Origin: Eriocheir sinensis
Lineage: Eukaryota > Arthropoda > Malacostraca > Decapoda > Varunidae
DNA: 64,000 nucleotides
Assembly: GCF_024679095.1 (NCBI RefSeq)
Contig: NW_026111760.1
Coordinates: 1-64,000, forward strand
Direction: 5' to 3'
The number at the start of each line of letters is the position of its first letter. Positions within the stretch are counted from its first letter, which is position 1. Positions 15,034 through 31,086 of this stretch are shown here, piece by piece. The notes beneath the pieces are model-generated. The model searched no databases, was not told where the DNA came from, and saw only the letters and a program-made list of their open reading frames with translations. A program made the position numbers and the translations under genes.

Positions 15034-17911
15034 ATATGTACAAAAATGAACATTAAATAAATTTGCATAAAAATATATATACAAAACAAACATTAGATAA
15101 TGTAAATGAGTATAAAAATATGTATACAAAATACCTATGAAATAGTATAAATTCGTATCGAATTAAATTAAGAAATACCAATAAAATAATGTAATTTTGG
15201 ATGAAAAGATATATACAAAATACACATAAAATAACCTAAATACAAATACAAATATACACATAAAATAATTTAAAATTGAATGAAATAAATATACAAAATA
15301 AACATAAAATAAGGTAAATTTGTAATGAAATATATGAAAAAATACACATAAAATAATATAAATTTGTATGAAAATATATATACAAATACACATTAAATAA
15401 CATGAATTTGTATAAAATTTGTATCAAAATATATACTTATACACACAATAAAATAACGTAATTTTTTTATGAAAATGTATATACAAAATACACATAAAAT
15501 AATTTAAATACGTAGAAAAATATATATACAAAAAACACATAAAATAATGTAAATATGTATGAAAATATATAAACAAATACACATAAAATAATGTAAATTT
15601 GGATAAAATATATATACAAAATGAACATTAAATAATGTAAATATGTATAAAAAAATATATACAAAAAACACATAGAATAATATTAAATCGTATCAAAATA
15701 AATAAAGAGAATATCAATAAAATAATGTAAATTTGTATGAAAATAAAGATGCAAAATATCCATATAATAACACATATTTGCATAAAAATATATTTACAAA
15801 AATACATATAAAATAATTAAATTTGTATTAAAATAAATATACAAAATGCACGTACAATAAAGTAAATTTGTATTGAAATAGATATGCAAAATACACATTA
15901 ATAATGTAAATTTGTATCAAAATATATATACGAATACTCATAAAATAGAGTAAATTTCTATGAAAATATACATACAAAATAGATATACAAAATACACATA
16001 TAACTAGTTAAATTTGTATTTAAATACATGTAAAAAAAACACATAAAATAAAGTAGATTGTATGAAATGAAAACAAATACATTTTATATATAATATATAT
16101 ACAAAATACACATAGAATAATGTAAAATCATATCAAAATAAATGCGCAGAATATCAATAAAATAGTGTAAATTTGTATGAAAATAAAGATGCAAAATACC
16201 CATAAAATAAAGCATATTTTTATAAAAATACATATACAAAAATACACATAGATTAATCAAATTTGTATTAAAATTAATATACAAAATGCACATACAATAA
16301 GGTAAATTTGTATTGAAAAAATATGCAAAATACACATAAAACAATGTAAATTTGTTTCAAAATATATATACGAATACACATAAAATAACGCAGATTTCTA
16401 TAGAAATATATATACAAAATACACTTGAAATAATGTAAATACGTATAAAAATATATATACAAAATACACATTAGATAATGTTAATTCGTGTCAAAATAAA
16501 TAAACAAAATATCATGAAAAGAATGTGTATTTGTATGAAAATAGATATACAAAATACACATAAAATAACATAAATTTGTATAAAACTATAAACAAAAATA
16601 CACAAAAATAATTTAAACTTGTATGAAAATAAATATACAAAAAACATATAAAATTAGGTAAATTTGTATTTAAATACATATACAAAATACACATAAAATA
16701 ATGGAAATTTCCAAAAATCCAAAAATACGAATTTAGATTATTTCATAGGTATTTTGTATACATATTTTTATACTCATTTACATTATCTAATGTCTGTTTT
16801 GTATATATTTTTTTATGCAAACTAATTTTATGTGCATTTTCGTACATATATTTTTATTGAAACTTAAAACGTTATTTTATGTGTATTTTGTATATGTTTT
16901 CTCATACAAATTTACATTATTTAATTAGTTTTTTGTTTATTTATTTTGATACGAATGACATGATTATTTGTGTATTTTGTAAATATTTTTTTATACGTAT
17001 TTACATTACTTAATGTGTATTTTGTTTATATATTTTTTTACAAATTAACGTTATTATATGTGTATTTGTTAAAAATATTTTGAAATGAATTTACTTTATT
17101 TTATGTTGGATAAAAATATATATACAAAACACATTAAATAATGTAAATGCGTACGTAAAATAACCTAAATTTGTGTAAAACTATATACAAAAATACACAA
17201 AAATAATTTAAATTTGTCTGAAAAGAAATATACAAAATACACATAAAATTATGTTAATTTGTATTGAAATACATATACAAAATACACATAAAATAATGTA
17301 AATTTGAAAGAAAATATATAAACAAATACACTTATAATAACGTAAATTTGTATGAAATTTATATACAAAATACACATTAAATAATGTAAATATGTATAAA
17401 AAAATATATACAAAACACAAATAGAATAATGTAAAATCGAACAAAAATATTTACACAGAATATTAATAAAATAATGTAAATATGTATGAAAATTAAGATG
17501 CAAAATACCTATAAAATAACGCATTTTTTATAAAATTATTGATACCAAAATACACATAAAATATTTGAACTTGTATTAAAATAAATATACAAAATGCACA
17601 TACAATAGATATGCAAAATACATATAAAATAATGTAAATTTGTTTCAAAATATATATACGAATACACATAAAATAACGAAGATATCTATAAAAATACATA
17701 TACAAAATACACATAAAATTAAGTAAATACGTATAAAAAAATGTATAGAAAATACACATAAAATAATGTAAATTCCTATAAATGTAAATAAAAAATATAC
17801 CAATAAAAGAATGAGTATTTGTATAAATATAAATATACAAAATGCACATAAAATAACGTAAATTTATATAAAACTATATACATAATATAACGCAAATTTC
17901 TATAAAAATAT
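15034..17911 (-). repeat. 2.88-kb higher-order repeat unit 2
   Basis: Minus satellite at 15034-16702, GGAAATTTCC at 16703-16712, plus island 16713-17105, then minus again to 17911. It is near-identical to 46047-48921 and a diverged direct copy of 17912-20797. No gene is supported. Confidence 0.88.
16713..17105 (+). repeat. Inverted island in HOR unit 2
   Basis: Plus-oriented monomers flanked by minus satellite, homologous to 10536-10925. Confidence 0.85.
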
Positions 17912-20797
17912 ATGTACAAAAATGAACATTAAAAAAATTTGCATAAAAATATATATACAAAACACACATTAGATAATGTAAATGAGTATAAAAATATGTA
18001 TACAAAATACCTATGAAATAATCTAAATTCGTATCGAATTAAATTAAGAAATACCAATAAAATAATGTAATTTTGGATGAAAATATATATACAAAATACA
18101 AATAAAATAACCTAAATACAAATACAAATATACACATAAAATAATTTAAAATTGAATGAAATAAATATACAAAATAAACATAAAATAAGGTAAATTTGTA
18201 ATGAAATATATGAAAAAATATACATAAAATAATATAAATTTGTATGAAAATATATATACAAATACACATTAAATAACATGAATTTGTATAAAATTTGTAT
18301 CAAAATATATACTTATACACACAATAAAACAACGTAATTTTTTTATGAAAATGTATATACAAAATACACATAAAATAATTTAAATACGTAGAAAAATATA
18401 TATACAAAAAACACATAAAATAATGTATATATGTATGAAAATATATAAACAAATACACATAAGATAATGTAAATTTGGATAAAATATATATACAAAATGA
18501 ACATTAAATAATGTAAATATGTATAAAAAAATATATACGAAAAACACATAGAATAATGTTAAATCGTATCAAAATAAATAAAGAGAATATCAATAAAATA
18601 ATGTAAATTTGTTTGAAAATAAAGATGCAAAATATCTATATAATAACGTATATTTGCATAAAATATATATGCAAAATACATATAAAATAATTAAATTTCT
18701 ATTAAAATAAATATACAAAAGGCACGTACAATAAAGTAAATTTGTATTGAAATAGATATGCAAAATACACATTAATAATGTAAATTTGTATCAAAATATA
18801 TATACGAATACTTATAAAATAGAGTAAATTTCTATGAAAATATACATACAAAATAGATATACAAAATACACTTATAACTAGTTAAATTTGTATTTAAATA
18901 CATGTATAAAAAACACATAAAATAATATAGATTTGTATGAAATGCAAACAAATACATTTTATATAAAATATATATACAAAAGACACATAGAATAATGTAA
19001 AATCATATAAAAATAAATACACAGAATATCAATAAAATAATGTAAATTTGTATGAAAATAAAGATGCAAAATACCCATAAAATAAAGCATATTTTTATAA
19101 AATACATATACAAAATACACATAGATTAATCAAATTTGTATTAATATTAATATACAAAATGCACATACAATAAGGTAAATTTGTATTGAAAAAATATGCA
19201 ACATACACATAAAACAATGTAAATTTGTTTCAAAATATATATACGATTACACATAAAATAACGCAGATTTCTATAGAAATATATATACAAAATACACTTG
19301 AAATAATGTAAATACGTATAAAAATATATATACAAAATACACATTAAATAATGTTAATTCGTGTCAAAATAAATAAACAAAATATCGTGAAAAGAATGTG
19401 TTTTTGTATGAAAATAGATATACAAAATACACATAAAATAACATAAATTTGTATAAAACTATAAACAAAAATACACAAAAATAATTTAAACTTGTATGAA
19501 AATAAATATACAAAAAACATATAAAATTAGGTAAATTTGTATTGAAATACATATACAAAATACACATAAAATAATGGAAATTTTCAAAAATCCAAAAATA
19601 CGAATTTAGATTATTTCATAGGTATTTTGTATACATATTTTTATACTCATTTACATTATCTAATGTGTGTTTTGTATATATTTTTTTATGCAAACTAATT
19701 TTATGTGCATTTTTGTATATATATTTTTATTGAAACTTAAAACGTTATTTTATGTATTTTGTATATTTTCATACAAATTTACATTATTTAATTAATTTTT
19801 TGTTTATTTATTTTGATACGAATGACATGATTATTTGTGTATTTTGTAAATATTTTTTATACGTATTTACATTATTTATTGTGTATTTTGTTTATATATT
19901 TTTTTACAAATTTACGTTATTATATGTTTATTTGTTAAAAATATTTTGAAACGAATTTACTTTATTTTATGTTGGATAAAAATATATATACAAAACACAT
20001 TAAATAATGTAAATGCGTACGTAAATTAACCTAAATTTGTATAAAACTATATACAAGAATACACAAAAATAATTTAAATTTGTCTGAAAAGAAATATACA
20101 AAATACACATAAAATTATGTTAATTTGTATTGAAATACATATACAAAATACACATAAAATAATGTAAATTTGAAAGAAAATATATAAACAAATACACTTA
20201 TAATAACGTAAATTTGTATGAAATATATATACAAAATACACATTAAATAATGTAAATATGTATAAAAAAATATATACAAAACACAAATAGAATATTGTAA
20301 AATCGTATCAAAATATTTACACAGAATATTAATAAAATAATGTAAATATGTATGAAAATTAAGATGCAAAATACCTATAAAATAACGCATTTTTTATAAA
20401 ATTATTGATACCAAAATACACATAAAATATTTGAGCTTGTATTAAAATAAATATACAAAATGCATATACAATAAGGTAAATTTGTATTGAAATAGATATG
20501 CAAAATACATATAAAATAATGTAAATTTGTTTCAAAATATATATACGAATACACATAAAATAACGTAGATTTCTATAAAAATACATATACAAAATACACA
20601 TAAAATTAATTAAATACGTATAAAAAATGTATACAAAATACACATAAAATAATGTAAATTCGTATAAATGTAAATAAACAATTCACCAATAAAAGAATGT
20701 GTATTTGTATAAATATAAATATACAAAATGCACATAAAATAACTTAAATTTATATAAAACTATATACATAATATAACGCAAATTTCTATAAAAATAT
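17912..20797 (-). repeat. 2.88-kb higher-order repeat unit 3
   Basis: Starts at ATGTACAAAAATGAACATT. Minus satellite, plus island 19586-19973, then minus. The palindrome before the island has mutated to GGAAATTTTC (19576-19585), a change shared with 50592 in block B. The counterpart is 48922-51830. Confidence 0.87.
19586..19973 (+). repeat. Inverted island in HOR unit 3
   Basis: Plus-oriented monomers homologous to the islands at 10536 and 16713. Confidence 0.85.
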
Positions 20798-22193
20798 ATG
20801 TACAAAAATGAGCATTAAAAAAATTTGCATAAAAATATATATACAAAACACACATTAGATAATGTAAATGAGTATAAAAATATGTATACAAAATACCTAT
20901 GAAATAATCTAAATTCGTATCGAATTAAATTAAGAAATACCAATAAAATAATGTAATTTTGGATGAAAATATATATACAAAATACACATAAAATAACCTA
21001 AATACAAATACAAATATACACATAAAATAATTTAAAATTGAATGAAATAAATATACAAAATAAACATAAAATAAGGTAAATTTGTAATGAAATATATGAA
21101 AAAATACACATAAAATATTATAAATTTGTATGAAAATATATATACAAATACAAATTAAATAACATGAATTTGTATAAAATTTGTATCAAAATATATACTT
21201 ATACACACAATAAAATAGCGTAATTTTTTTATGAAAATGTATATACAAAATACACATAAAATAATTTAAATATATGAAAATATATATACAAATACACATA
21301 AAATACCATGAATTTGTATAAAATTATATATTCAAAATAAATATTAAATAATGTAAATGCGTATAAAAATATACATACAAAGTACATATAAATAATGTAA
21401 ATTCGTATCAATATAAATCAAGAAAATACCAATAAAATAATATATATTTGATTGAAAATAGATTTACAAAATACACATAACATAACTAAAATTTGTATTG
21501 AAATATATACAAAAATACATAAAAATAGTTTGAGTTTGTATGAAAATAGATATTCAAAATACACATAAAACTAGGTAAATTTCTTTTGAAATATATATAA
21601 AAAATACCCATAAAATATTGTAAATTTGTGTCAAAATATATAAACAAATACACATAAAATAACTTAAAATAACGTAAATATGTATCAAATATATATACAA
21701 AAAACACATTAAATAATGTAAATATGTATAAAAAAATATATACATAACACAAATAAAATAATGTAAAATCGTATCAAAATAAATACAGAAAATATTAATA
21801 AAATAAAGTAAATTTGTATGAAAATTAAGATGCAAAATACCCATAAAATAACGCATTTTTTATAAAAATATATATACGAAAAAACATAAAATATTTGATT
21901 TTGTATTAAAATAAATAGATATACAAAATACGCATAAAATAAGCTAAATTTGAATTGAAATATATATACAAAATACATAAAATAATGTAAATTTGTATTA
22001 AAATACTTATACAAATACACATATAAGAACGTAAATTTGTATAAAAATATATAAACAAAATACACATTAAATAATGTAAATACGTATAAAAAAAATAGAC
22101 AAAATACCAATAAAATAATGTAAATTTCTATGAGAAAACATATACAAAATACATATAAATAACGCAAATATCAATAAAAATATATATAATATA
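20798..22193 (-). repeat. Partial HOR unit, then rearranged minus satellite
   Basis: A fourth HOR unit begins at 20798 but departs from its block B partner at about 21272, which marks the right end of duplicated block A. Positions 21280-21665 then match 62145-62525 directly. Positions 21670-22193 match 56046-56605 in inverted orientation. No gene is supported. Confidence 0.85.
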
Positions 22194-24085
22194 ATATATT
22201 TTTATACATATTTAAAATATTTAATATATATTTTGAATTTTTCCAAAAATAACGTTATTTTATATGTATTTGTTTATATATTTTCATACAAATTTACATT
22301 ATTTTATGTGAGTTTTGTATATGTATTTCAATACAAATTTGCTTACCTTTATGTGTATTTTGCATATCTATTTTCAAACAAATTTAAATTATTTTTGTGT
22401 ATTTTTGTATATATTTTTATACAAATTTTAGCTATTTTATTTGTTTTTTGTATATATATTTTCCTACAAATATACATTCTTTTATTGGAATTTTGTGTAT
22501 TTAATTTTTTACGAATTTACATTATTTTATGTGCATGTTGTATATATATTTTTCTACGTATTTAAATTATTTTATGTGTATTTTATATATACATTTTCAA
22601 AAAAATTTACGTTATTTTATTGTGTGTATTCGTATATATTTTGAAACAAATTTTATACAAATTCATGTTATTTTATGTGTATTTGTATATATATTTTCAT
22701 ACAAATTTATAATATTTTATGTGTATTCTTACATATATTTTATTACAAATTTACCTTATTTTATGTTTATTTTGTATATTTATTTCATTCAATTATAAAT
22801 TATTTAATGTGTATTTTTGTATTTGTATTTAGATTATCTTAGGTTATCTTTAGGTTACCTTATTTTATGTTTATTTTGTATATTTATTTCATTCAATTTT
22901 AAATTATTTTATGTGGATATTTATGTGTATTTTGAATATATATTTTCATCCAAAATTACATTATTTTATTGGTATTTTCTTAATTTAATTCGATACGAAT
23001 TTAGATTATTTCATATGTATTTTGTATACATATTTTTATACTCATTTACATTATCTAAAGTGAGTTTTGTATATATATTTTTATGCAAATTTATTTTATG
23101 TTCATTTTTGTACATATATTTTTATAGAAATTTCCGTTATTTTATGTATATAGTTTTATATAAATTTACGTTATTTTATGTGCATTTTGTATATTTATAT
23201 TTATACAAATACACATTCTTTTAATGGTATATTGTTTATTTACATTTATACGAATTTACATTATTTTGTGTATTTTGTATACATTTTTTTATTCGTATTT
23301 ACTTAATATTATGTGTATTTTGTATATGTATTTTTATAGAAATCTACGTTTTTTATGTGTATTCGTATATATATTTTGAAACAAATTTACATTATTTTAT
23401 ATGTATTTTGCATATCTATTTCAATACAAATTTACCTTATTGTATGTGCATTTTGTATATATATTTTAATACAAATTCAAATATTTTATGTGTATTTTGG
23501 TATCAATAATTTTATAAAAAATGCGTTATTTTATAGGTATTTTGCATATTATTTTTCATAAAAATTTACTTTTTTTTATTAATATTCTGTGTAGATTTTT
23601 TGATTCGATTTTACATTATTCTATTTGTGTTTTGTATATATTTTTTTATACATATTTACATTATTTAATGTGTATTTTGAATATATATTTCATACAAATT
23701 TACGTTATTATATGTGTATTTGTTTCTATATTTTCTTTCAAATTTACATTATTTATGTGTATTTTGTATATGTATTTCAATACAAATTAACATAATTTTA
23801 TGTATATTTTGTATATTTCTTTTCATACAAATTTAAATTATTTTGTATTTTGTATATAGTTTTATATAAATTTAGGTTATTTTATGTACGCATTTACATT
23901 ACTTAATGTGTGTTTTGTATATATATTTTTATCCAAAGTTACTTTATTTTACGTTCATTTTTGGACATGTATTTTTATAGAAATTAGCGTTATTTTATAC
24001 GTATTTGTATATGTTTTCTCATACAAATTTACATTATTTTATTGATATTTTGTTTATTTAGTTTGATACGAATTACATGATTATA
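22194..24085 (+). repeat. 45-bp satellite, plus orientation (spacer between blocks)
   Basis: Plus-oriented monomers. Positions 22194 to about 23110 are the reverse complement of about 55200-56046. A short irregular stretch at 22829-22860 contains AGGTTATC and AGGTTACC words. The run ends near 24085 in a small cluster of CG-containing words (CGTATACG, ATACGAATACGAG). Confidence 0.86.
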
Positions 24086-25053
24086 TGTAAAATCGTATAC
24101 GAATACGAATACGAGTGAAAATAGATATACAAAATATACATAAAATAAACTAAATTTGTATTGAAATATATATACAAAATACATAAAATAATGTAAATTT
24201 GTATCAAAATATTTTAACAGATGCGCATAAAATAACGGAAATTTGTTTTAAAATATACAAAATACACATTAAATAATGTAATTATGTATAAAAAAATATA
24301 TACAAAACACAAATAGAATAATGTAAAATCGTATCAAAATAAATACACAGAATATTAATAAAATAATGTAAATTTGTATGAAAATTAAGATGCAATATAC
24401 CTATAAATAACGCATTTTTCATAAAATTATTGATACCAAAATACACATAAAATATTTCAATTTGTATTAAAATAAATATACAAAATGCACATACAATAAG
24501 GTAAATTTGTATTGAAATAGATATACAAAATACATATAAAATAATGTAAATTTTTTTCAAAATATATATACGAATACACATAAAATAACGTAGATTTCTA
24601 TAAAAATACATATACAAAATACACATAAAATTAAGTAAATACGTATAAAAAATGTATACAAAATACACATAAAATAATGTAAATTCGTATAAATGTAAAT
24701 AAACAATATACCAATAAAAGAATGTGTATATGTATAAATATAAATATACAAAATGCACATAAAATAACGTAAATTTATATAAAACTATATACATAAAATA
24801 ACGCAAATTTCTATAAAAATATATGTACAAAAATGAACATAAAATAAATTTGCATAAAAATATATATACAAAACACACATTAGATAATGTAAATAAGTAT
24901 AAAAATATGTATAGAAAATACCTATGAAATAATCTAAATTCGTATCGAATAAAATTATGAAAATACCAATAAAATAATGTAATTTTGGATGAAAATATAT
25001 ATACAAAATACACATAAAATAGCCTAAATACAAATACAAATATACACATAAAA
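24086..25053 (-). repeat. 45-bp satellite, minus orientation (spacer)
   Basis: Direct, diverged copy of roughly 20255-21030. It contains the longest stop-free satellite frame in the window (24282-25049, 255 codons), which only translates the 15-residue periodic pattern and is not treated as a gene. Confidence 0.86.
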
Positions 25054-26012
25054 TATTGTATTTTGTATATACATTTTAATTCAAATTTAGCTTATTTTAT
25101 CTTTATTTTGTATATCTATTTTCATACGAATTTAATTACTTCTGTGTATTTTTGTATAGTTTTATACAAATTTACGTTATTTTATGTATATTTTGTATAT
25201 TTATATTTATACAAATACACATTCTTTTATTGGTATTTTGTTTATTTACATTTATACGAATTTACATTATTTTATGTATTTTGTATACATTTTTTTTATA
25301 CGTATTTACTTTGTATGTGTATTTTGTATATGTATTTTTATAGAAATCTACGTTATTTTATGTGTATTCGTATATATATTTTGAAAAAAATTTACATTAT
25401 TTTATATGTATTTTGTATTTATTTTGATACGAATTTACATTATTTTATGTGCATTTTGTATACATTTTCTTATACGTATTTACTTCATTTTATGTGTATT
25501 TTGTATATATATTTTTATACAAATCTACGTTATTTTATGTGTATTCGTATATATATTTTGAAACAAATTTACATTGTTTTATATGTATTTTGCATATCTA
25601 TTTCAATACAGATTTACCTTATTGTATGTGTATTTTGTATATTTATTTTAATACAAATTAATTTTTTCATGTGTATTTTGGTATATATATCTTTATAAAA
25701 ATGCGTTATTTAATGGGTATTTTGCATCTTTATTTTCATACAAATTTACATTGTTTTATTAATATTCTGTGTATTTATTTTGATACGATTTTACATTATT
25801 CTATTTGTGTTTTGTATATATTTTTTTATACATAATTACATTATTTAATGTGTATTTTGTATATTTTAAAACAAATTTCCGTTATTTTATGCGCATCTGT
25901 TAAAATATTTTGATACAAATTTACATTATTTTATGTATTTTGTATATATATTTCAATACAAATTTATTTTATTTTATGTATATTTTGTATATCTATTTTC
26001 ATTCGTATCAAA
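25054..26012 (+). repeat. 45-bp satellite, plus orientation (spacer)
   Basis: Plus-oriented monomers. Positions 25560-26012 match 5723-6172. The switch to minus at 26012 occurs at the same word (TTCATTCGTATCAAAATAAA) as the switch near 6172. Confidence 0.86.
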
Positions 26013-28450
26013 ATAAATAAACAAAATAGCAATAAAATAATAAAAATTTGTATGAGAAAAAAATATATGTACAAAAATGCACATAAAATAAAGTAAATTT
26101 CCATAAAAATATATATACAAAACACACATTAAATAATGTAAATGCGTACATAAAATAATCTAAATTTGTATAAAACTATATACAAAAATACACAAAAGTA
26201 TTTAAAATTTGTATGAAAAGAAATATACAAAATACACATAAAATTAGGTAAATTTGTATTGAAATACAAATACAAAATATACATAGAATAATGTAAATTT
26301 GAATGAAAATATATAAACAAATACACTTAAAATAACGTAAATTTGTATTAAATTATATGCAAGATACACATTAAATAATGTAAATGTGTATAAAAAAAAT
26401 ATATACAAAAAAGAAATAGAATAATGTAAAATCCTATCAATATAAATACACAGAATATCAATAAAATAATGTAAATTTGTATGAAAAGAAAGATGCAAAA
26501 TTCCCATAAAATAGCGCATTTTTTATAAAAATATATATACCAAAACCCACATAAAATATTTAAATTTGTATTTAAATAAATATACAAAATGAATATACAG
26601 TAAGGTAAATGTGTATTGAAAGAGATATTCAAAAATACATATAAAACAAAGTAAATTTGTTTCAAAATATATATACGAATACACATAAAATAATGTAGAT
26701 TTCTATAGAAATTTATATACAAAATACACATGAAATTATTTAAATACGTATAAAAATATATATACATAATACATATCTAGGTAAGTTCGTGTCAAAATAA
26801 ATAAACAAAATATCATGAAAAGAATGTGTATTTGTATGAAAATAAATAATAGATAATAAATTTGTATGAAATATATTTGCAAGAGACACATTAAATAATG
26901 TAAATATGTATAAAAAAATATATATACAAAAAACAAATAGAATAATGTGAAATCGTATCAAAATAAATACACCGAATATTAATAAAATAATGTAAATTTG
27001 TATAAAAATAAAGATGCAAAATTCCCATCAAATAGCGCATTTCTTATAAAAATATATATACCAAAATACACATAAAATATTTAAATTTATATTGAAATAA
27101 ATATACAAAATGCACATACAATAAGGTAAATTTGTATTCAAAGAGATATGGAAAAATACATATAAAACAATGTAAATTTGTTTCAAAATATATATACGAA
27201 TACACATAAAATAACGTAGATTTCTATAAAAAAAAAAAAAAATACACATAAAATTAAGTAAATACGTATAAAAATAGATATTCAAAATACACATAGAATA
27301 ATGTAAAATTGTTTAAAAAAAATAAACAGAATATAAATAAAATAATGTAAATTTGTATGAAAATAAAAATGCAAAATACCCATATAATAAAGCATATTTT
27401 TATAAAAATACATATACAAAAATACACATAACATAATTAAATTTGTATTAAAACTAATATACAAAATGCATATACAATAAGGTAAATTTGTATTGAAAAA
27501 ATATGCAAAATACACATAAAGCAGTGTAAATTTATTTAAAAATCTATATACGAATACTCATAAATCAACGTAGATTTCTATAGATATATATATACAAAAT
27601 GCACATCAAATGATGTAAACACGTATAAAAATATATATATAAAATACACATTAAATAATATAAATTCGCGTCAAAATAAATAAACAAAATATCAATAAAA
27701 GAATGTGTATTTGTATGAAAATAGATATACAATATACACATAAAATCACCTAAATTTGTATAAAACTATATACAAAAATACACAAAAATAATTTTAATTT
27801 GTATGAAAATAAATATACAAAATACACATAAAATTAGGTAAATTTGTATTGAAATACATTTACAAAATACACATAAAATAATGTAAATTTGAATGAAAAT
27901 ATATAAACAAATACAATTAAAATAACGTAAATTTGTATAAAATATATATAAAAAATACACATTAAATAATGTAAATATGTATAAAAAAAAAATACACAAA
28001 ACACAAATAGAATAATATAAAATCGTATCAAAATAAATACACAGAATATTAATAAAATAATGTAATTTTGTATGAAAATTAAGATGCAGAATACCCATAT
28101 AATAACGCATTTTTTATAAAAATATTTATACCAAGACACATAAAATATTTGAATTTGTATTAAAATAAATATACAAAATGCACATACAATAATGTAAATT
28201 TGTATTGAAATAGATATGCAAAATACATATAAAACCATGTAATTTTTTTTCAAAATATATATACGAATACACATAAAATAACGTAGATTTCTATGAAAAT
28301 AAATATACAAAATACACATAAAATGAAGTAAATACGTATAAAAAAAGGTATACAAAATACACATAAAATAATGTAAACTCGTATCAAAATAAATAAACAA
28401 AATACTTATAAAAGAATGTGTATTGTATTAATATAAATATACAAAATACA
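26013..28450 (-). repeat. 45-bp satellite, start of duplicated block B
   Basis: From 26030 this follows window position 1 onward. Unlike 1-1600 it has few homopolymer irregularities. It also resembles 32240-33840 over its first 1.6 kb. Confidence 0.9.
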
Positions 28451-30083
28451 ATGTGTATTTTGTATATTTATTTTCATACAAATTGAAATTATTTTTGTCT
28501 ATTTTTTTATATATTTTCATACAAATTTTCGTTATTTTATGTGTATTTTGTATATTTATTTTTTCTACAAATATACGTTCTTTTATCTGAATTTTGTTTA
28601 TTGAATTTGAAACGAATTTCCCTTATTTTTTATATCTATTTTCATACAAATTAAAATACTTCTGTGTATTTTTGTATATAGTTTTATATAAATTTACGTT
28701 ATTTTATGTGTATTTTGTATATTTATATTTATACAAATACACATTCTTTTATTGGTATTTTGTATATTTATTTTGATACGAATTTATATTATTTTATGTG
28801 TATTTTGTATGCATTTTTTTATACGTATTTACTTCATTTTATGTGTATTTTGTATATATATTTTTATAGAAATCTACGTTATTTTATGTGTATTCGTATA
28901 TATTTTTTGAAACAAATTTACATTGTTTTATATGTATTTTGCATATCTATTTCAATACAAATTTACCTTATTGTATGTGTTTTTTATATATTTATTTTAA
29001 TTGAAATTTATTTTTTCTTTTATTGGTATTTTGTATATTTATTTTGATACGAATTTACATTATTTTATGTGTATTTTGTATACATTTTTTTAAACGTATT
29101 TACTTCATTTTATGTGTATTTTGTATATATATTTTTATAGAAATCTACGTTATTTTATGTGTATTCGTATATATATTTTGAAACAAATTTACATTGTTTT
29201 ATATGTATTTTGCATATATATTTCAATACAAATTTACCTTATTGTATGTGTTTTTTATATATTTATTTTAATTGAATTATTTTTTTTTTTTATAAATAAA
29301 AAAATGCGTTATTTTATGGGTATTTTGCCTCTTTATTTTCATACAAATTTACATTATTTTATTAATATTCTGTGTATTTATTTTGATACGATTTTACATT
29401 ATTCTATATGTGTTTTGTATATATTTTTTATACAAATTTACGTTATTTTAAGTGTATTTGTTTATGTCTTTTCATTCAAATTTACATTATTTTATATGTA
29501 TTTTGTATATGTATTTCAATACAAATTTACCTTATTTTATGTGTATTTTGTATATTTATTTTCATACAAATTTAAAATATTTTTGTGTATTTTTGTATTA
29601 GTTTGATACAAATTTAGGATATTTTATGTGTATTTTGTATATCTATTTTCATACAAATACACATTCTTTTATTGATATTTTGTTTATTTATTTTGACGCG
29701 AATTTACAGTATTTAATGTGTATTTTGTATATATATTTTTATACGTATTTACATCATTTCATGTGTATTTTGTATATATATTCCTATAGAAATCTACGTT
29801 ATTTTATGTGTATTCGTATATATATTTTGAAACAAATTTACATTGTTTTATGTGTATTTTTGCGTTTTTTTTCAATACAAACTTACCTTATTGTATGTGG
29901 ATTTTGAATATTAATTTTAATACAAATTAAATTATTCTATGTGTATTTTTGTATATGTATTTAAAAAAAAAATTCTTTATTTTATGGGTATTTTGCATCT
30001 TTATTTTCATACAAATTTAAATTATTTTATTGATATTCTGTGTACTTATTTTCATACGATTTTATATTATTCTATGTATAACA
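28451..30083 (+). repeat. 45-bp satellite, plus orientation
   Basis: Counterpart of 2373-4003. The switch is marked by an 18-bp inverted repeat with a 3-base loop (28433-28471). Confidence 0.9.

Positions 30084-31086
<1,003 letters not shown>

Noticed and set aside
12161..15060. Plus-strand frames inside the retrotransposons (for example 12161-12355, 12903-13085, 14446-14784, 14791-15060 and their copies)
   Set aside because: They are antisense shadows of the minus-strand endonuclease and RT coding sequence or of the leader. They have no recognisable product.
8856..20797. Centromere identity of the array
   Set aside because: Satellite HORs and an inserted LINE are compatible with a centromere, but nothing in the sequence proves CENP-A binding or chromosomal position.
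22829..22860. Possible telomere-like TTAGG words (TCTTAGGTTATCTTTAGG)
   Set aside because: Only two or three imperfect words, not a TTAGG array. It is probably a local duplication inside a monomer.
24282..25049. 255-codon open frame in satellite, and dozens of similar Tyr/Phe/Ile-rich frames throughout
   Set aside because: They translate the 45-bp repeat with a 15-residue period, occur on whichever strand is T-rich, start and end at random indels, and have no domain or conserved start. They are an artefact of period and composition.
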